DNA from: Clostridia bacterium
GTDB taxonomy: Bacteria; Bacillota; Clostridia; DUPQ01
DNA length: 34,681 nucleotides
NCBI GenBank assembly: GCA_016935835.1
Contig: JAFGQE010000121.1
Coordinates: 1-34,681, forward strand
Direction: 5' to 3'
This document shows, piece by piece, positions 1 to 9,756 of the stretch. The notes under the pieces were generated by a model. The model ran no database searches. It saw only the letters and a list, made by a program, of their open reading frames with translations, and was not told where the DNA came from. Position numbers and translations under genes: made by a program. How positions within the stretch are numbered: position 1 is the stretch's first letter; each line of letters opens with the position of its first letter.

Positions 1-2
1 CA

Positions 3-353
3 GCGGCATTCGCAGGCTCCGTCGGATCAGCCCTCGCCGACATTGCATATCCCGGCGGAATAATTTTCGCGCCATTCACATTCATCGTGAAGGGCCTTGT
101 GGGGCTTATAGCGGGCCTGATATCAAAAAGGGATTCCATGGCATCGATTATTATCGCAGCCATCACAGGCGGACTCATAATGGTCGGAGGCTATTTCCTG
201 GCGGAATGGCTCGTGCTCCCGATGATAGATGAAACCTTCGGCAAGGCATTCGCCCTGACCGAACTGCCGTTCAACTTCATCCAGGCGGGGATAAACTCGA
301 CGCTGGCCATAGTGCTCTCGGCCGCCCTTCGAAAAAAAGTCAACCTCATATAA
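3..353 (+). CDS. ECF transporter S component-like membrane protein (5' end truncated by window edge)
   Basis: Frame is open from base 3 (AAFAGSVGSALADIAYPGGIIFAPFTFIVKGLVGLIAG...) to the stop at 353; hydrophobic, Gly/Ala-rich helices with the AD..YPGG..FAPFTF.VKGLVGLIAG pattern of ECF S components. Confidence 0.75.
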   Translation, partial: AAFAGSVGSALADIAYPGGIIFAPFTFIVKGLVGLIAGLISKRDSMASIIIAAITGGLIMVGGYFLAEWLVLPMIDETFGKAFALTELPFNFIQAGINSTLAIVLSAALRKKVNLI

Positions 354-395
354 AACCCCAAAGCTGCTTACGGCAGCCAGCGGCTCTTACACCTG

Positions 396-432
396 ATTTT
401 CAAACAGTTGCCCAAGGCAACTGTTTGAAAAT
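396..432. terminator. Long perfect hairpin in a convergent intergenic region, probable bidirectional terminator
   Basis: ATTTTCAAACAGTTGCC-CAA-GGCAACTGTTTGAAAAT: 17-bp perfect arms, 3-nt loop, A/T flanks on both sides; lies between convergent genes ending at 353 (+) and 490 (-). Confidence 0.65.
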
Positions 433-489
433 TGGCAAATGTATCATATGGTGGTGGAGTTGTGCAGTTTTTAGGAGATGCGGACCGGC

Positions 490-1395
490 CTAAAGATTGA
501 AGTAGTTGAGCTTGTTGAGTTCTTTTTTTACGCTGTAGCGGGAGCGGTTGGCGTAGCCGAAGCGTATTACTTCGGCTATTAAGGAATCCGCCCAGCCCTC
601 GGAGATGAGATGCTTGGCGAAGTTGACCGACAGATCGTCGACTTCGTCTTCCTCGACCGACAGCCGTATGAAGTTCCACATGAGCTCGTTTGTGAATATA
701 TGGCCCTTCAGCCTGTAGATCTCAATATTGTTGCGGGCGTTCTCAAGGTCGCGGCCGTACAGCATCGATAGAATGATGGTGTTTATATATTCATTGGAGG
801 CCACTTCCCCGGGAATCACCTTGAACAGGGCCGCCAGGGATTCGTCCTGAAGAAGCGAGCTGTCGTCGATGGCCGCCCGGTTGAGGAGCTTCCAGCGGAA
901 GGTGTCGTCGAGCGTGGGGAAATATAAGCATGCATCGGTAATCTTCTTTATGCTTTCAAATTCATGACCGGTGAAGATATACCAAAATGATATAAGTATT
1001 ATTGAAACTATATTCGAATTATCGGACCCGTACGCCCCGTGAACCCTGTTCATCGAACGCCCAAGTGCCACTGATGAAAAATATCCTTTCCTTTGCAGCC
1101 GGAGGGCCGATGTGTCTTCGGATAGGAAATAAGACAGGTCCTTGACGAGCTGATGCCTGAATTTCTTGTTGAAAATTATGGAATCCTTGTAGCGGTTGTA
1201 AACCTTAAGGGCTTTCATGTAGTTCCCAAGGCACGAATATGCGCAAACAAGACCTATTGCGGATTTCTCGGGCTCGATGCTCCTGCCCAGTGTGAAATTG
1301 AAACCGCTTATGGCCTTTCTGTAATTCTTTTGGCCCAGAGCCAGGTATGAATAGGCATAATATCCAAGCAATTCGTCGGTAATGGCTTCTGGCAT
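490..1395 (-). CDS. Helical-repeat (TPR-like) protein of unknown function, third gene of the MotA/MotB-like operon
   Basis: ORF 490..1425; start MPEAIT at 1395 preferred because GGGAGG lies just upstream (ggggaggaaacaATG). N-terminus ELLGYYAYSYLALGQKNYRKAISGFNFTLG... resembles degenerate TPR helices. Confidence 0.7.
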   Translation of the reverse strand: MPEAITDELLGYYAYSYLALGQKNYRKAISGFNFTLGRSIEPEKSAIGLVCAYSCLGNYMKALKVYNRYKDSIIFNKKFRHQLVKDLSYFLSEDTSALRLQRKGYFSSVALGRSMNRVHGAYGSDNSNIVSIILISFWYIFTGHEFESIKKITDACLYFPTLDDTFRWKLLNRAAIDDSSLLQDESLAALFKVIPGEVASNEYINTIILSMLYGRDLENARNNIEIYRLKGHIFTNELMWNFIRLSVEEDEVDDLSVNFAKHLISEGWADSLIAEVIRFGYANRSRYSVKKELNKLNYFNL

Positions 1396-1421
1396 TGTTT
1401 CCTCCCCGGTCGTATTCATGA

Positions 1422-2408
1422 TCAATTCGCAGGCGGCGCATTCTCAAGGTACTCGTTTATGATTTTCTGGACATTATCATCCTTGATCTTAATCGAGAAC
1501 TCGATCCTTCGGTTCTTTGCGCTGCCCTCCGCCGTAGCATTGTCTCCGATCGGCCGGAGCTCCGAAAAGCCCGCGGCCGCGAAATAACTGCCGTATTTTT
1601 CCTCGAGTGACGGGTTCGAGGCCATTATATAGTTGAGGACATTCGTCGATCGCTCTGTCGACAAAATGCGGTTGGTATCGGTGGATCCGACGCTGTCCGT
1701 ATGCCCCTCAACAGAAATTGAGTCTATGACGTCCCGCACCTCGGGGTCGTCGAGTATTTTTTCAAATGCGATTGCAAGCTCCCTCAGGAGCGATTTGCCT
1801 TCATCCTTAACATCAGCGGAAGCGAAGTCGAACACAAGGCTTTCCGTTATGTACAGGTTGGCATTGTCGCCGATGACCACCAGTTTTTCGCCTGCCTCAT
1901 TATATTCACCGAGTGTTTCCTCTATCGATGTCTGAACTTTTGCGAATATGTCCGCCCGAAGAACCGCAATGCTCTGGAGCTTGATCCGGAGGTCGTTGAG
2001 TTCCTTGGTATTGATAGCGATGATGTTGTCAAGCTCCTGCTTCTGATCGACGAGGAGAAGTATTATCTGCTGCTTGTCGCCCAGCTCTGCCTCGGCCTTT
2101 GAATACTGGTCCTCGAGGCTCTCAAGGTTTTCCTCGAGGAGGATTATCAGCTCCTGCCTGTTCTCAAGTTCCTTCTCGGTCATAATGAGGATGGCTTCCT
2201 GGTTCTCAAGTTCCATCTGAGTTGCATTCAGCTTGTCGCGCTGGTCGTCGAGGTCGATGGATATTATTATGTTCTTGATGAAGACAATCATTACAAGGAA
2301 CAGCATGACGAGTGCGATGGTCGACATGACGTCCGCGAACGACGGCCAGAAATTCTCCGAGTCTTTCTTAGTATAATAACGTCTGTTTTTACTCTTCAAT
2401 GGCTTCAC
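1422..2408 (-). CDS. MotB/OmpA-domain protein, ZorB-like (one N-terminal TM, coiled coil, C-terminal peptidoglycan-binding OmpA domain)
   Basis: N-term FWPSFADVMSTIALVMLFLVMIVF (Asp26 at the start of the TM helix), long Glu/Leu-rich coiled coil, C-term SVEGHTDSVGSTDTNRILSTERSTNVLNYI...NRRIEFSI typical of OmpA/MotB. Confidence 0.9.
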   Translation of the reverse strand: MKPLKSKNRRYYTKKDSENFWPSFADVMSTIALVMLFLVMIVFIKNIIISIDLDDQRDKLNATQMELENQEAILIMTEKELENRQELIILLEENLESLEDQYSKAEAELGDKQQIILLLVDQKQELDNIIAINTKELNDLRIKLQSIAVLRADIFAKVQTSIEETLGEYNEAGEKLVVIGDNANLYITESLVFDFASADVKDEGKSLLRELAIAFEKILDDPEVRDVIDSISVEGHTDSVGSTDTNRILSTERSTNVLNYIMASNPSLEEKYGSYFAAAGFSELRPIGDNATAEGSAKNRRIEFSIKIKDDNVQKIINEYLENAPPAN

Positions 2409-2417
2409 CCCGTAAAG

Positions 2418-3878
2418 TTATTTGGAAACTTCGTCCTTGATGGCATCGAGCTTGCGGTTTATCTGACCCGACACCGCCTTGTTGTATGCCATGGTCTGCT
2501 CGGGCAGCGCAGCGATCGTGGCCGCAAGGGTCCGCTGGTTTGAATCGAACTGCCTGACGGTCTTGTCAAGGCTGTCCATGGCCTCTGAAATGCTTGTTCC
2601 GAGCTTCTCTGAAATTTCATTCGTCCCGTCGAGCATTATACTCGTGAATACCTCGCCCGTCTTCTGCGCCATGGCGGCGATTTCTTCATTGACAGCCGTA
2701 AACGACTGGACGAAGGCCTTCTGCACATTGTCTATCGTGGCCGCGTTCATGTCCGCGCTTTCCTTCATTACAGCGGAAAGCTTATTGACGGAATAAACCG
2801 ACTTGTCAACCTGCTCGACGAGCGACTGCATGTCGTCGACGACCTTCTGGTTGAAAGCCGACATTTCCGAGGCGGCGGATTTCACATCCTCCGAGAATTT
2901 CTCGATTGCCTCGTAGTTGTTTTTGATAAGATTGGCGGATTCAGCCATGGACTCGGACATCTTGATGAAGCTGACATCCATGATCTCGATGTTGTTCCTT
3001 AGATTTGTATTGAACTCCGAGAAATCCTTTATGCTTCCTGCGAAATTGACAAGGCATGTGTCGAAGCGCTCAATGGTGTTATCGAGGGTCTGGGATGACA
3101 GCGATACGTCCATGACGACGTTCGTGAGTTTGTTGCCGAACTCGTTCACCGTATCCTTGAGCGATGTCTCGATCTTGTTGCCGAAGTCTATGAATGTATC
3201 CCTGAGGATTCTGTTGAGTATCGTATATTCGTTTTCCTTGTCCTTGGAAATGACGACGGCGATAACGTTGTCGAGGTATTCCTCGATGTTGACCATGAGC
3301 TTGTTTTTCTCATCCTCGCAGTCAAGCGCTATGAATATTATCGTCAGGATAATCGAAAGCGATATGCCGGCAAGGCTTGTAATGAACGCAGCGCCCATTC
3401 CCTCGGCGGCTCCGCCCAGCCTTTCCAGTATGAAATTCCAGTCGAGGCTGCCCGAGGTTCCCGTATTGGGAAGCAGCACATTGACAAGCTCGCTGACTGA
3501 TATTGTGAGGCCAATAAAGGTTCCGAGAAGCCCGAGGACGATCAGCATGCCGATGCTTTTCTTGACGAAACTCTCGCCCATCAGGTATATCCTGAGCTCG
3601 TCCATGAATGTCTTTTCAATGATGGCCTGCGTGTTGACATCGCTGTAAGGACTGCTCGAGGCCGCCTTGTAATCCTGGACGATTCTGTTAAGAAGCTCGT
3701 TCTTGAAAACGCCCGACCTTCTCTGCTGCCTGCTTTCAAGATGCTTTGCGATGGAACGGTATTTTATCTTTATCAGGATGTCAACTATCAGGGCAATGGC
3801 AAATATACAGACTATGATGAGAACGATAACCTTGCCCGATACATCGATAGTCTGAAATAATTCGAAAATTGTATTCAT
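2418..3878 (-). CDS. MotA/TolQ/ExbB proton-channel family protein with long C-terminal helical tail, ZorA-like
   Basis: SIGMLIVLGLLGTFIGLTISV and LGGAAEGMGAAFITSLAGISLSIILTI channel motifs, then about 270 residues of predicted coiled coil. Confidence 0.88.
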   Translation of the reverse strand: MNTIFELFQTIDVSGKVIVLIIVCIFAIALIVDILIKIKYRSIAKHLESRQQRRSGVFKNELLNRIVQDYKAASSSPYSDVNTQAIIEKTFMDELRIYLMGESFVKKSIGMLIVLGLLGTFIGLTISVSELVNVLLPNTGTSGSLDWNFILERLGGAAEGMGAAFITSLAGISLSIILTIIFIALDCEDEKNKLMVNIEEYLDNVIAVVISKDKENEYTILNRILRDTFIDFGNKIETSLKDTVNEFGNKLTNVVMDVSLSSQTLDNTIERFDTCLVNFAGSIKDFSEFNTNLRNNIEIMDVSFIKMSESMAESANLIKNNYEAIEKFSEDVKSAASEMSAFNQKVVDDMQSLVEQVDKSVYSVNKLSAVMKESADMNAATIDNVQKAFVQSFTAVNEEIAAMAQKTGEVFTSIMLDGTNEISEKLGTSISEAMDSLDKTVRQFDSNQRTLAATIAALPEQTMAYNKAVSGQINRKLDAIKDEVSK

Positions 3879-4070
3879 GTGTCATCTCCTTGAAAAATAT
3901 ATCATATCTATAATAACATAAATAAGCGCAAGGTAATATCCATTAGAGAAACCGGGTGCTGTATATGAGACGGTAAAACATAGCTGAGAGTTCCGCATAA
4001 GCCCGGAAATGAATGCCGCCGCCCGGTCATATATTTTATTTTTTGGGCCCGGAGTTCAAAAAAACTGTGA

Positions 4071-4099
4071 TATAATTTCTTCGATGGGAACGCCATCGA
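4071..4099 (+). promoter_or_regulatory. Promoter -10 with adjacent inverted repeat (candidate operator) upstream of GH38
   Basis: TATAAT at 4071-4076 followed by TCGATGG-gaacg-CCATCGA at 4081-4099; weak -35. Confidence 0.5.
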
Positions 4100-4126
4100 T
4101 AAAATATAGTCAACAAGGGGATTCCT

Positions 4127-6610
4127 ATGAAAAAGATACATCTGGTCTGCAACGCGCATCTTGACCCGGTCTGGCTCTGGCAGTGGGAGGAAGGTCTTGG
4201 GGAAGCGCTTTCGACATTCAGGATCGCAGCGGAATTCTGCGAAAAATACGACGGCTTCGTATTCAACCACAACGAGGCGCTGCTATATGAATGGATAGAG
4301 GAATACGACCCGCCGTTGTTCAAGAAAATACAAAAACTCGTCGGTGCGGGGAAGTGGCATATCATGGGAGGCTGGTATATCCAGCCCGACTGCAACATGC
4401 CAAGCGGGGAGTCCTTCATCCGCCAGATACTTTACGGAAAAAGATATTTCATTGAAAAATTCGGCGCCGAGCCTTCGACCGCCATCAACTTCGATCCGTT
4501 CGGGCATACGGCCGGGCTGGTGCAGATACTGCGCAAGTCGGGCTATGACTCATACTTGTTCTGCAGGCCCGACATATCTGTCAAGGAACTACCGGGCGAG
4601 GACTTCATTTGGGCCGGGCCCGATGGTTCCGAGGTAACCGCTCACAGGTCGTACAGGTTCTATCTTTCCCAAAAGGGCAAGGCCGCCGGCAAGATAAAGG
4701 AATTCATGGACAAGTACCCGGAAAAGACGCCAGGCATGGTACTCTGGGGAATCGGCAACCACGGCGGAGGACCCTCGGCGGAGGACCTCGAGGCAATAGA
4801 GGAACTGAGGAAATCATCGAAGGACATTGAATTCGTTCACTCAACACCCGGAGAATACTTCAGGGATTTAAGGGAAAGCGGGGTTTCGCTTAAAAGATTC
4901 GAAGGTTCGCTGAACCCGTTCGCTGTAGGATGCTACACATCGCAGATAAGGGTGAAGCAAAGGCACAGGAGGCTTGAGAACGAACTTTATTCAACCGAGA
5001 AAATGATGGCGGCGGCCAGTGCCAACGGACTCATGAAATACGACGGAAGCGCCCTGAGGGAGGCTCTGCGGGACCTCATGTTCTGTGAATTCCACGACAT
5101 ACTCCCGGGATCCAGCATACAGGCGGCCGAGGAGGATTCGCTCAGGACCATGGACCACGGGCTTGAAATAGTATCAAAACTCAAGGCGAAGGCTTTCTTC
5201 ATGATGATGAAAGGCCAAGAAAAGGCGGCGGACAGGGTTCTGCCGGTATTCGTATACAACCCGCATCCGTGGACCGTCGAAGGCGTGTTCGAATGCGAAT
5301 ACATGAATGAGTTCAATAGTACCAGGGATAAATTCTCCGTTCCGCACATGACATGCGGGGACGGAGGGGTCGCATGCCAGGATGAGCGCGAGGCCAGCGG
5401 GCTCAGCGTACTCGACTGGAGGAAAAGGGTTGTCTTCGAGGGAAGGCTTCTGCCGTCCTCCATGAACCGGTTCGACCTCACTCTTGAGGCCCTTGACAAA
5501 AAGCCGGATATGGCGGTATACGACAAGAATGGATTTATCAGCATAAAGACCGACAGGCTCAAGGTGAAGATAAATAAGGAAACAGGCCTGATGGACGGTT
5601 TGAAGGCCGACGGAATGAAGATCCTTGGCAAGGAAGCCTTCAAGCCGCTTGCCGTCGGGGACAACGCCGACGCCTGGGGGATGCTGGTCGACAGGTTTGA
5701 GGACAGGATAGAGGAATTCAGGCTGATGACGAGTGCGGAGGCAAGGGAGTTCGCCAATGTTAAAGCACATGATTTTGATCCGGTCAGGGTCGTCGAGGAC
5801 GGTCCCGTAAGAACCGTGGTCGACGCATATATGAAATACGGGAAATCATCCGTATGTCTGAGCTATGTCATTCCGCGCAAGGGCACGGACATCGGTGTAA
5901 GAGCGAGGGTTTACTGGAACGAACCCGACAGGATGCTGAAGCTGGAAATTCCCACTGCGTTCGGGAACTCCTCAAAATACCTCGGGCAGATCGCCTGCGG
6001 GGTTGAGGAGCTCAGGACAGACGGAGGGGAGGCCGTGGCGCAGAAATGGACGGCGGTAGTCGGCGAGGACGGCGGATGCGCGGCGGCTTTCCTGAATGAC
6101 TGCATATACGGAAGCAGTTTCAGGGATGGAAGGGCAAGGCTCACCCTGCTCAGGTCGCCCGCATACTCGGGGCATCCGATAGGCGACAACCCGATTCTGA
6201 TCGAGGACAGGTATACGCCCAGGATGGACCTGGGCGAGAGGATATTCAGCTTCAGGATTCTCACAGGTACGAAGAAAGACGTAATGAAGGGAATTGACAG
6301 AAAAGCACTTGAGTTCAATGAGAAACCCATGGTGCTGACGGCATATCCTCCGGGCGGGGGCAGCCTTCCGCGCAAACTTCTTGAAATATCCGGAAAGAAC
6401 ATAATTCTGCAGGCGTTTAAAAAAACAGAGGACGGCCCGGGATACATCATGAGACTTTTCAACGGAGCCCCGAAGAAGGGCAGGTCCTTGGTTTCCAGCG
6501 ATGCGCTCGGATTCGAAATGGACATAGAGCTTGGAGCCTTTGAAATAGCCACTTACAAAATTGAGGACGGCAGGGCGGAACCCGTGGATCTGATTGAGAG
6601 AAAGGTGTGA
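4127..6610 (+). CDS. Glycoside hydrolase family 38 alpha-mannosidase
   Basis: [19 protein letters not shown] zinc motif and [16 protein letters not shown] (nucleophile Asp region); RBS aagggg before ATG. Confidence 0.93.
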   Translation: MKKIHLVCNAHLDPVWLWQWEEGLGEALSTFRIAAEFCEKYDGFVFNHNEALLYEWIEEYDPPLFKKIQKLVGAGKWHIMGGWYIQPDCNMPSGESFIRQILYGKRYFIEKFGAEPSTAINFDPFGHTAGLVQILRKSGYDSYLFCRPDISVKELPGEDFIWAGPDGSEVTAHRSYRFYLSQKGKAAGKIKEFMDKYPEKTPGMVLWGIGNHGGGPSAEDLEAIEELRKSSKDIEFVHSTPGEYFRDLRESGVSLKRFEGSLNPFAVGCYTSQIRVKQRHRRLENELYSTEKMMAAASANGLMKYDGSALREALRDLMFCEFHDILPGSSIQAAEEDSLRTMDHGLEIVSKLKAKAFFMMMKGQEKAADRVLPVFVYNPHPWTVEGVFECEYMNEFNSTRDKFSVPHMTCGDGGVACQDEREASGLSVLDWRKRVVFEGRLLPSSMNRFDLTLEALDKKPDMAVYDKNGFISIKTDRLKVKINKETGLMDGLKADGMKILGKEAFKPLAVGDNADAWGMLVDRFEDRIEEFRLMTSAEAREFANVKAHDFDPVRVVEDGPVRTVVDAYMKYGKSSVCLSYVIPRKGTDIGVRARVYWNEPDRMLKLEIPTAFGNSSKYLGQIACGVEELRTDGGEAVAQKWTAVVGEDGGCAAAFLNDCIYGSSFRDGRARLTLLRSPAYSGHPIGDNPILIEDRYTPRMDLGERIFSFRILTGTKKDVMKGIDRKALEFNEKPMVLTAYPPGGGSLPRKLLEISGKNIILQAFKKTEDGPGYIMRLFNGAPKKGRSLVSSDALGFEMDIELGAFEIATYKIEDGRAEPVDLIERKV

Positions 6611-6614
6611 GACA

Positions 6615-8285
6615 ATGAAGTATTGCATAGGGGTTGATTTTGGTACGCAGTCGGGAAGGGCGGTGGTCGTGGAGACGGGAACCGGAGATATTGTCGCCCA
6701 GGCGGTCAGGAACTATCCCCATGGTGTAATGGATGAATTTCTTCCCGACGGCAAAACCAAGCTTGGGGCCGACTGGGCTCTTCAGCATCCCGCCGACTAT
6801 ATCGGGGTGCTGGAAACCGCGGTTCCCGAAGCCCTTGCCGCATCAGGGGCAAATCCCCGGGATATAATAGGGGTAGGCATAGATTTTACGGCTTGCACAC
6901 TGGTTGCAACCGACTCCGCCGGGGTGCCGCTTTGTTTTCATGATGAGCACAAGGGAAACCCGCACAGTTATATCAAGCTCTGGAAGCATCATGCCGCGCA
7001 GAAACAGGCCAACAGGCTGAATGCGACGGCAAAGGCCATGGGCGAGGATTTTCTCGCCCGGTACGGCGGCAAAATAAGTTCGGAATGGATGCTGCCCAAG
7101 ATAATGCAGATGCTGGAGGAAGACCCGGCTTTATTCAAAAGGACCGGACGTTTCATGGAAGCCGCGGACTGGGTCGTCATGTGGCTTACGGGAAATGAAA
7201 TGCGCAACAGCTGCACGGCCGGATACAAGGCGCTGTGGCACAAGAAAAAGGGATATCCGTCAAAGAAATTTCTAAAGGCCCTGTCGCCCGGCCTTGAGAA
7301 CCTTGTTGAGGAAAAGCTCTCGGACAAGATATATCCGCTCGGAACAAGGGCCGGCGGGCTGACGGCGGCCGCCGCGAAGGCGATGGGTCTTTTAGAGGGC
7401 ACCGCCGTGGCCGTTGCGAATGTGGACGCGCATGTTTCCGTTCCCGCCGTCGGAATAACAGGCGAAGGGCAGATGCTGATGATAATGGGTACATCCACAT
7501 GCCATATGGTGCTTGGTACGGAGGAGAGAATCGTGCCGGGGATGTGCGGGGTCGTCGAGGACGGTATAATGCCCGGATACCTCGGTTATGAGGCCGGGCA
7601 GTCCTGCGTGGGCGATCATTTTGAGTGGTTCGTTGAAAATTGTGTTCCCGGCGAATATTTCAGGGAGGCCGCGGACAGGGGATTGCCGATACACGACCTG
7701 CTGGTTGAAAAGGCCTCGGCCCAGAAACCCGGTGAAAGCGGTCTTCTGGCACTGGACTGGTGGAACGGAAACAGATCGGTGCTGGTTGACGCCGACCTTA
7801 CGGGGATGGTCATCGGATGCACTCTTTTGACCAGGCCCGAGGAAATATACAGGGCGCTGATAGAGGCGACGGCTTACGGGACAAGGATGATAGTGGAGGC
7901 CTTCAGGGATAACGGCGTTCCGGTTGACTCGTTGTTTGCGGCCGGGGGCATTGCCGAGAAAAACCCGTTCATGATGCAGATATATTCCGATGTTACCGGG
8001 ATGGAGATAAGGATTGCGAAAAGCAGCCAGTCGGCGGCGCTTGGCTCGGCAATGTTCGGCGCCGTTGCCGCCGGAGCCGAAAAAGGCGGATACAACACGA
8101 TATTTGAGGCTGCGAAGGAAATGGGAGGCGTCCGCGACTCCGTATACAGGCCTGATCCCGTGCGGGTGGAGGAATACAATCTTCTTTACGGGGAATACAG
8201 GATCCTGCACGACTATTTCGGCAGGGGCGGCAATGATGTGATGAAAAGGCTTAAGGAAATCAAAAGCAGGCAGGGGAGGAAATAA
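6615..8285 (+). CDS. araB: FGGY-family carbohydrate kinase, ribulokinase
   Basis: [24 protein letters not shown]; start moved from 6594 to 6615 (RBS gaaaggtg); [46 protein letters not shown] typical of AraB. Confidence 0.9.
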   Translation: MKYCIGVDFGTQSGRAVVVETGTGDIVAQAVRNYPHGVMDEFLPDGKTKLGADWALQHPADYIGVLETAVPEALAASGANPRDIIGVGIDFTACTLVATDSAGVPLCFHDEHKGNPHSYIKLWKHHAAQKQANRLNATAKAMGEDFLARYGGKISSEWMLPKIMQMLEEDPALFKRTGRFMEAADWVVMWLTGNEMRNSCTAGYKALWHKKKGYPSKKFLKALSPGLENLVEEKLSDKIYPLGTRAGGLTAAAAKAMGLLEGTAVAVANVDAHVSVPAVGITGEGQMLMIMGTSTCHMVLGTEERIVPGMCGVVEDGIMPGYLGYEAGQSCVGDHFEWFVENCVPGEYFREAADRGLPIHDLLVEKASAQKPGESGLLALDWWNGNRSVLVDADLTGMVIGCTLLTRPEEIYRALIEATAYGTRMIVEAFRDNGVPVDSLFAAGGIAEKNPFMMQIYSDVTGMEIRIAKSSQSAALGSAMFGAVAAGAEKGGYNTIFEAAKEMGGVRDSVYRPDPVRVEEYNLLYGEYRILHDYFGRGGNDVMKRLKEIKSRQGRK

Positions 8286-8286
8286 G

Positions 8287-8985
8287 ATGCCCATACTATA
8301 TACTTTGAAAAGCGAAGTGCTGGAAGCAAACAAAAGCCTCGAGAAGTTCGGTCTTGTGAATTTCACATGGGGAAATGTCAGCGGAATAGACCGCGATGAG
8401 GGCATAATAGTAATAAAACCGAGCGGAATCCCTTATTCGGAGCTTAAGGTGGACCAGATGGTGGTGATGGACCTTGAGGGAAATGTCATCGAGGGGGATT
8501 ACAAGCCTTCTAGCGACACTCCGTCTCATCTTGCCCTTTACAGGGAATTCAAGAATATAGGGGGCGTATGCCATTCCCATTCGCTGTGGGCCACGAGCTT
8601 TGCCCAGGCCAAAAGGGGCATACCGGTCCTTGGAACGACGCATTCGGACCATTTCAGGGGAGAGGTGCCTTGCAGCAGGCCTTTCCGGGATGAAGAGATA
8701 ACCGGCGACTATGAGGAAAACACCGGAAGGCTTATTCTTGAGACTTTTGCCGACAGGGATGAAAATGACATCCCGGCCGTGCTGGTCGCAGCCCACGGAC
8801 CCTTTACATGGGGGAAGGATGCGATGGATGCGGTCCAGAACGCGAGGGTGCTTGAGTTCGTGGCGGAGGCCGCATACCGCACTACGCTTCTAAACAGGGA
8901 TGTAAAGCAGATCAACCCGCTGCTGATTGAAAAGCATTTCCTGAGAAAGCATGGCAAGGATGCATATTACGGCCAGGTGAAATGA
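8287..8985 (+). CDS. araD: L-ribulose-5-phosphate 4-epimerase (class II aldolase family)
   Basis: FTWGNVSGIDRDEGIIVIKPSGIPYSEL, SSDTPSHLALYREFKNIGGVCHSHSLWATSFAQA, VLVAAHGPFTWG; immediately follows araB. Confidence 0.92.
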   Translation: MPILYTLKSEVLEANKSLEKFGLVNFTWGNVSGIDRDEGIIVIKPSGIPYSELKVDQMVVMDLEGNVIEGDYKPSSDTPSHLALYREFKNIGGVCHSHSLWATSFAQAKRGIPVLGTTHSDHFRGEVPCSRPFRDEEITGDYEENTGRLILETFADRDENDIPAVLVAAHGPFTWGKDAMDAVQNARVLEFVAEAAYRTTLLNRDVKQINPLLIEKHFLRKHGKDAYYGQVK

Positions 8986-9023
8986 AACGGCCCGCGGTCC
9001 TGAAGATATGATGCGGCGGGGAT

Positions 9024-9052
9024 TTGACAATATCCGCTTGTGAATATAGAAT
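9024..9052 (+). promoter_or_regulatory. Sigma-70-type promoter for the preQ1 leader
   Basis: TTGACA (9024-9029), 17-nt spacer, TAGAAT (9047-9052). Confidence 0.75.
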
Positions 9053-9067
9053 ATGCGTTGCAATAGC

Positions 9068-9110
9068 AGGGACAGTTCGCGACCATCCTGTCCGTAAAAA
9101 AAACTAGGGA
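9068..9110 (+). ncRNA. preQ1-I type riboswitch aptamer
   Basis: P1 GGACAG (9070-9075)/CTGTCC (9088-9093), loop TTCGCGACCATC, A-rich tail GTAAAAAAAACTAGGG; upstream of a QueT-like gene. Confidence 0.82.
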
Positions 9111-9128
9111 TATGTTTTATTGAACATA

Positions 9129-9154
9129 AACGGGTGGCGCACACCCGTTTTTTT
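9129..9154 (+). terminator. Rho-independent terminator of the preQ1 riboswitch expression platform
   Basis: AACGGGTG-gcgca-CACCCGTT then T-run (TTTTTTT 9148-9154). Confidence 0.9.
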
Positions 9155-9207
9155 ATGGATCCGGACTATAGCGGCCAAATCCCGGGGAATGCGGAGGGAA
9201 CTGAATC

Positions 9208-9723
9208 ATGAAAAAAATAGATGCGGCCTTCATTGCCCGGGCCGCCGTCATAGCGGCCCTGTATGCGGCGCTTACGATTGCCCTGGCGCCCATAAGCTTC
9301 GGACTTGTCCAGTTCCGTATAGCGGAGGCGCTTACAGTGCTCGCATATTTCACGCCGGCGGCGATACCGGGACTGTTCGCGGGATGCCTTATTGCGAATA
9401 TCATAGGTCCGTACGGCATGCTTGATATCATATTCGGCAGCATCGCCACACTGGCCGCGGCATTGCTGACTTATAGAATAAGGAACAAATATCTGGCGCC
9501 CCTTCCTCCTGTAATATTGAATTCCGTCATCGTAGGACCCCTGGTGGCGTATTTTGTCGATGTGCCCTTTTATCTGGGAATGCTTTATGTCGGGGCGGGA
9601 CAGCTGGCCGTATGCTATGCCCTGGGGCTGCCGCTTCTGCTGCTGCTGGAGCCCGGTGCCGGGAGGCTGTTCGGCGAAGCAAAAAACAAAGCTGCAAAAA
9701 CCACGGGCAAAAGACAGGGATGA
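9208..9723 (+). CDS. queT: QueT-family queuosine-precursor ECF transporter S component
   Basis: AALYAALTIALAPISFGLVQFRIAEALTVLAYFTPAAIPGLFAGCLIANI...G.LDIIFGSIATL; preceded by a preQ1 riboswitch. Confidence 0.92.
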   Translation: MKKIDAAFIARAAVIAALYAALTIALAPISFGLVQFRIAEALTVLAYFTPAAIPGLFAGCLIANIIGPYGMLDIIFGSIATLAAALLTYRIRNKYLAPLPPVILNSVIVGPLVAYFVDVPFYLGMLYVGAGQLAVCYALGLPLLLLLEPGAGRLFGEAKNKAAKTTGKRQG

Positions 9724-9756
9724 ACCGGCTTTGCCCATGATGTCCATATCGCCCGT

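Noticed and set aside
368-679. 103-aa minus-strand ORF at 368-679
   Set aside because: Overlaps the 3' end of the 490-1395 gene in another frame and includes the 396-432 hairpin; Arg/Ser-rich, no motif.
1422-3878. Calling the locus a complete Zorya system
   Set aside because: Only ZorA/ZorB-like genes are visible; no ZorC/ZorD/ZorE candidate is present, so the name would overstate the evidence.
4987-5757. 256-aa minus-strand ORF inside GH38, and several other antisense ORFs (e.g. 2917-3648, 5911-6628, 28819-29547)
   Set aside because: All overlap well-supported genes on the other strand and have low-complexity Ser/Pro/Arg compositions.
7392-8405. 337-aa minus-strand ORF
   Set aside because: Antisense to araB/araD; no domain, no RBS.
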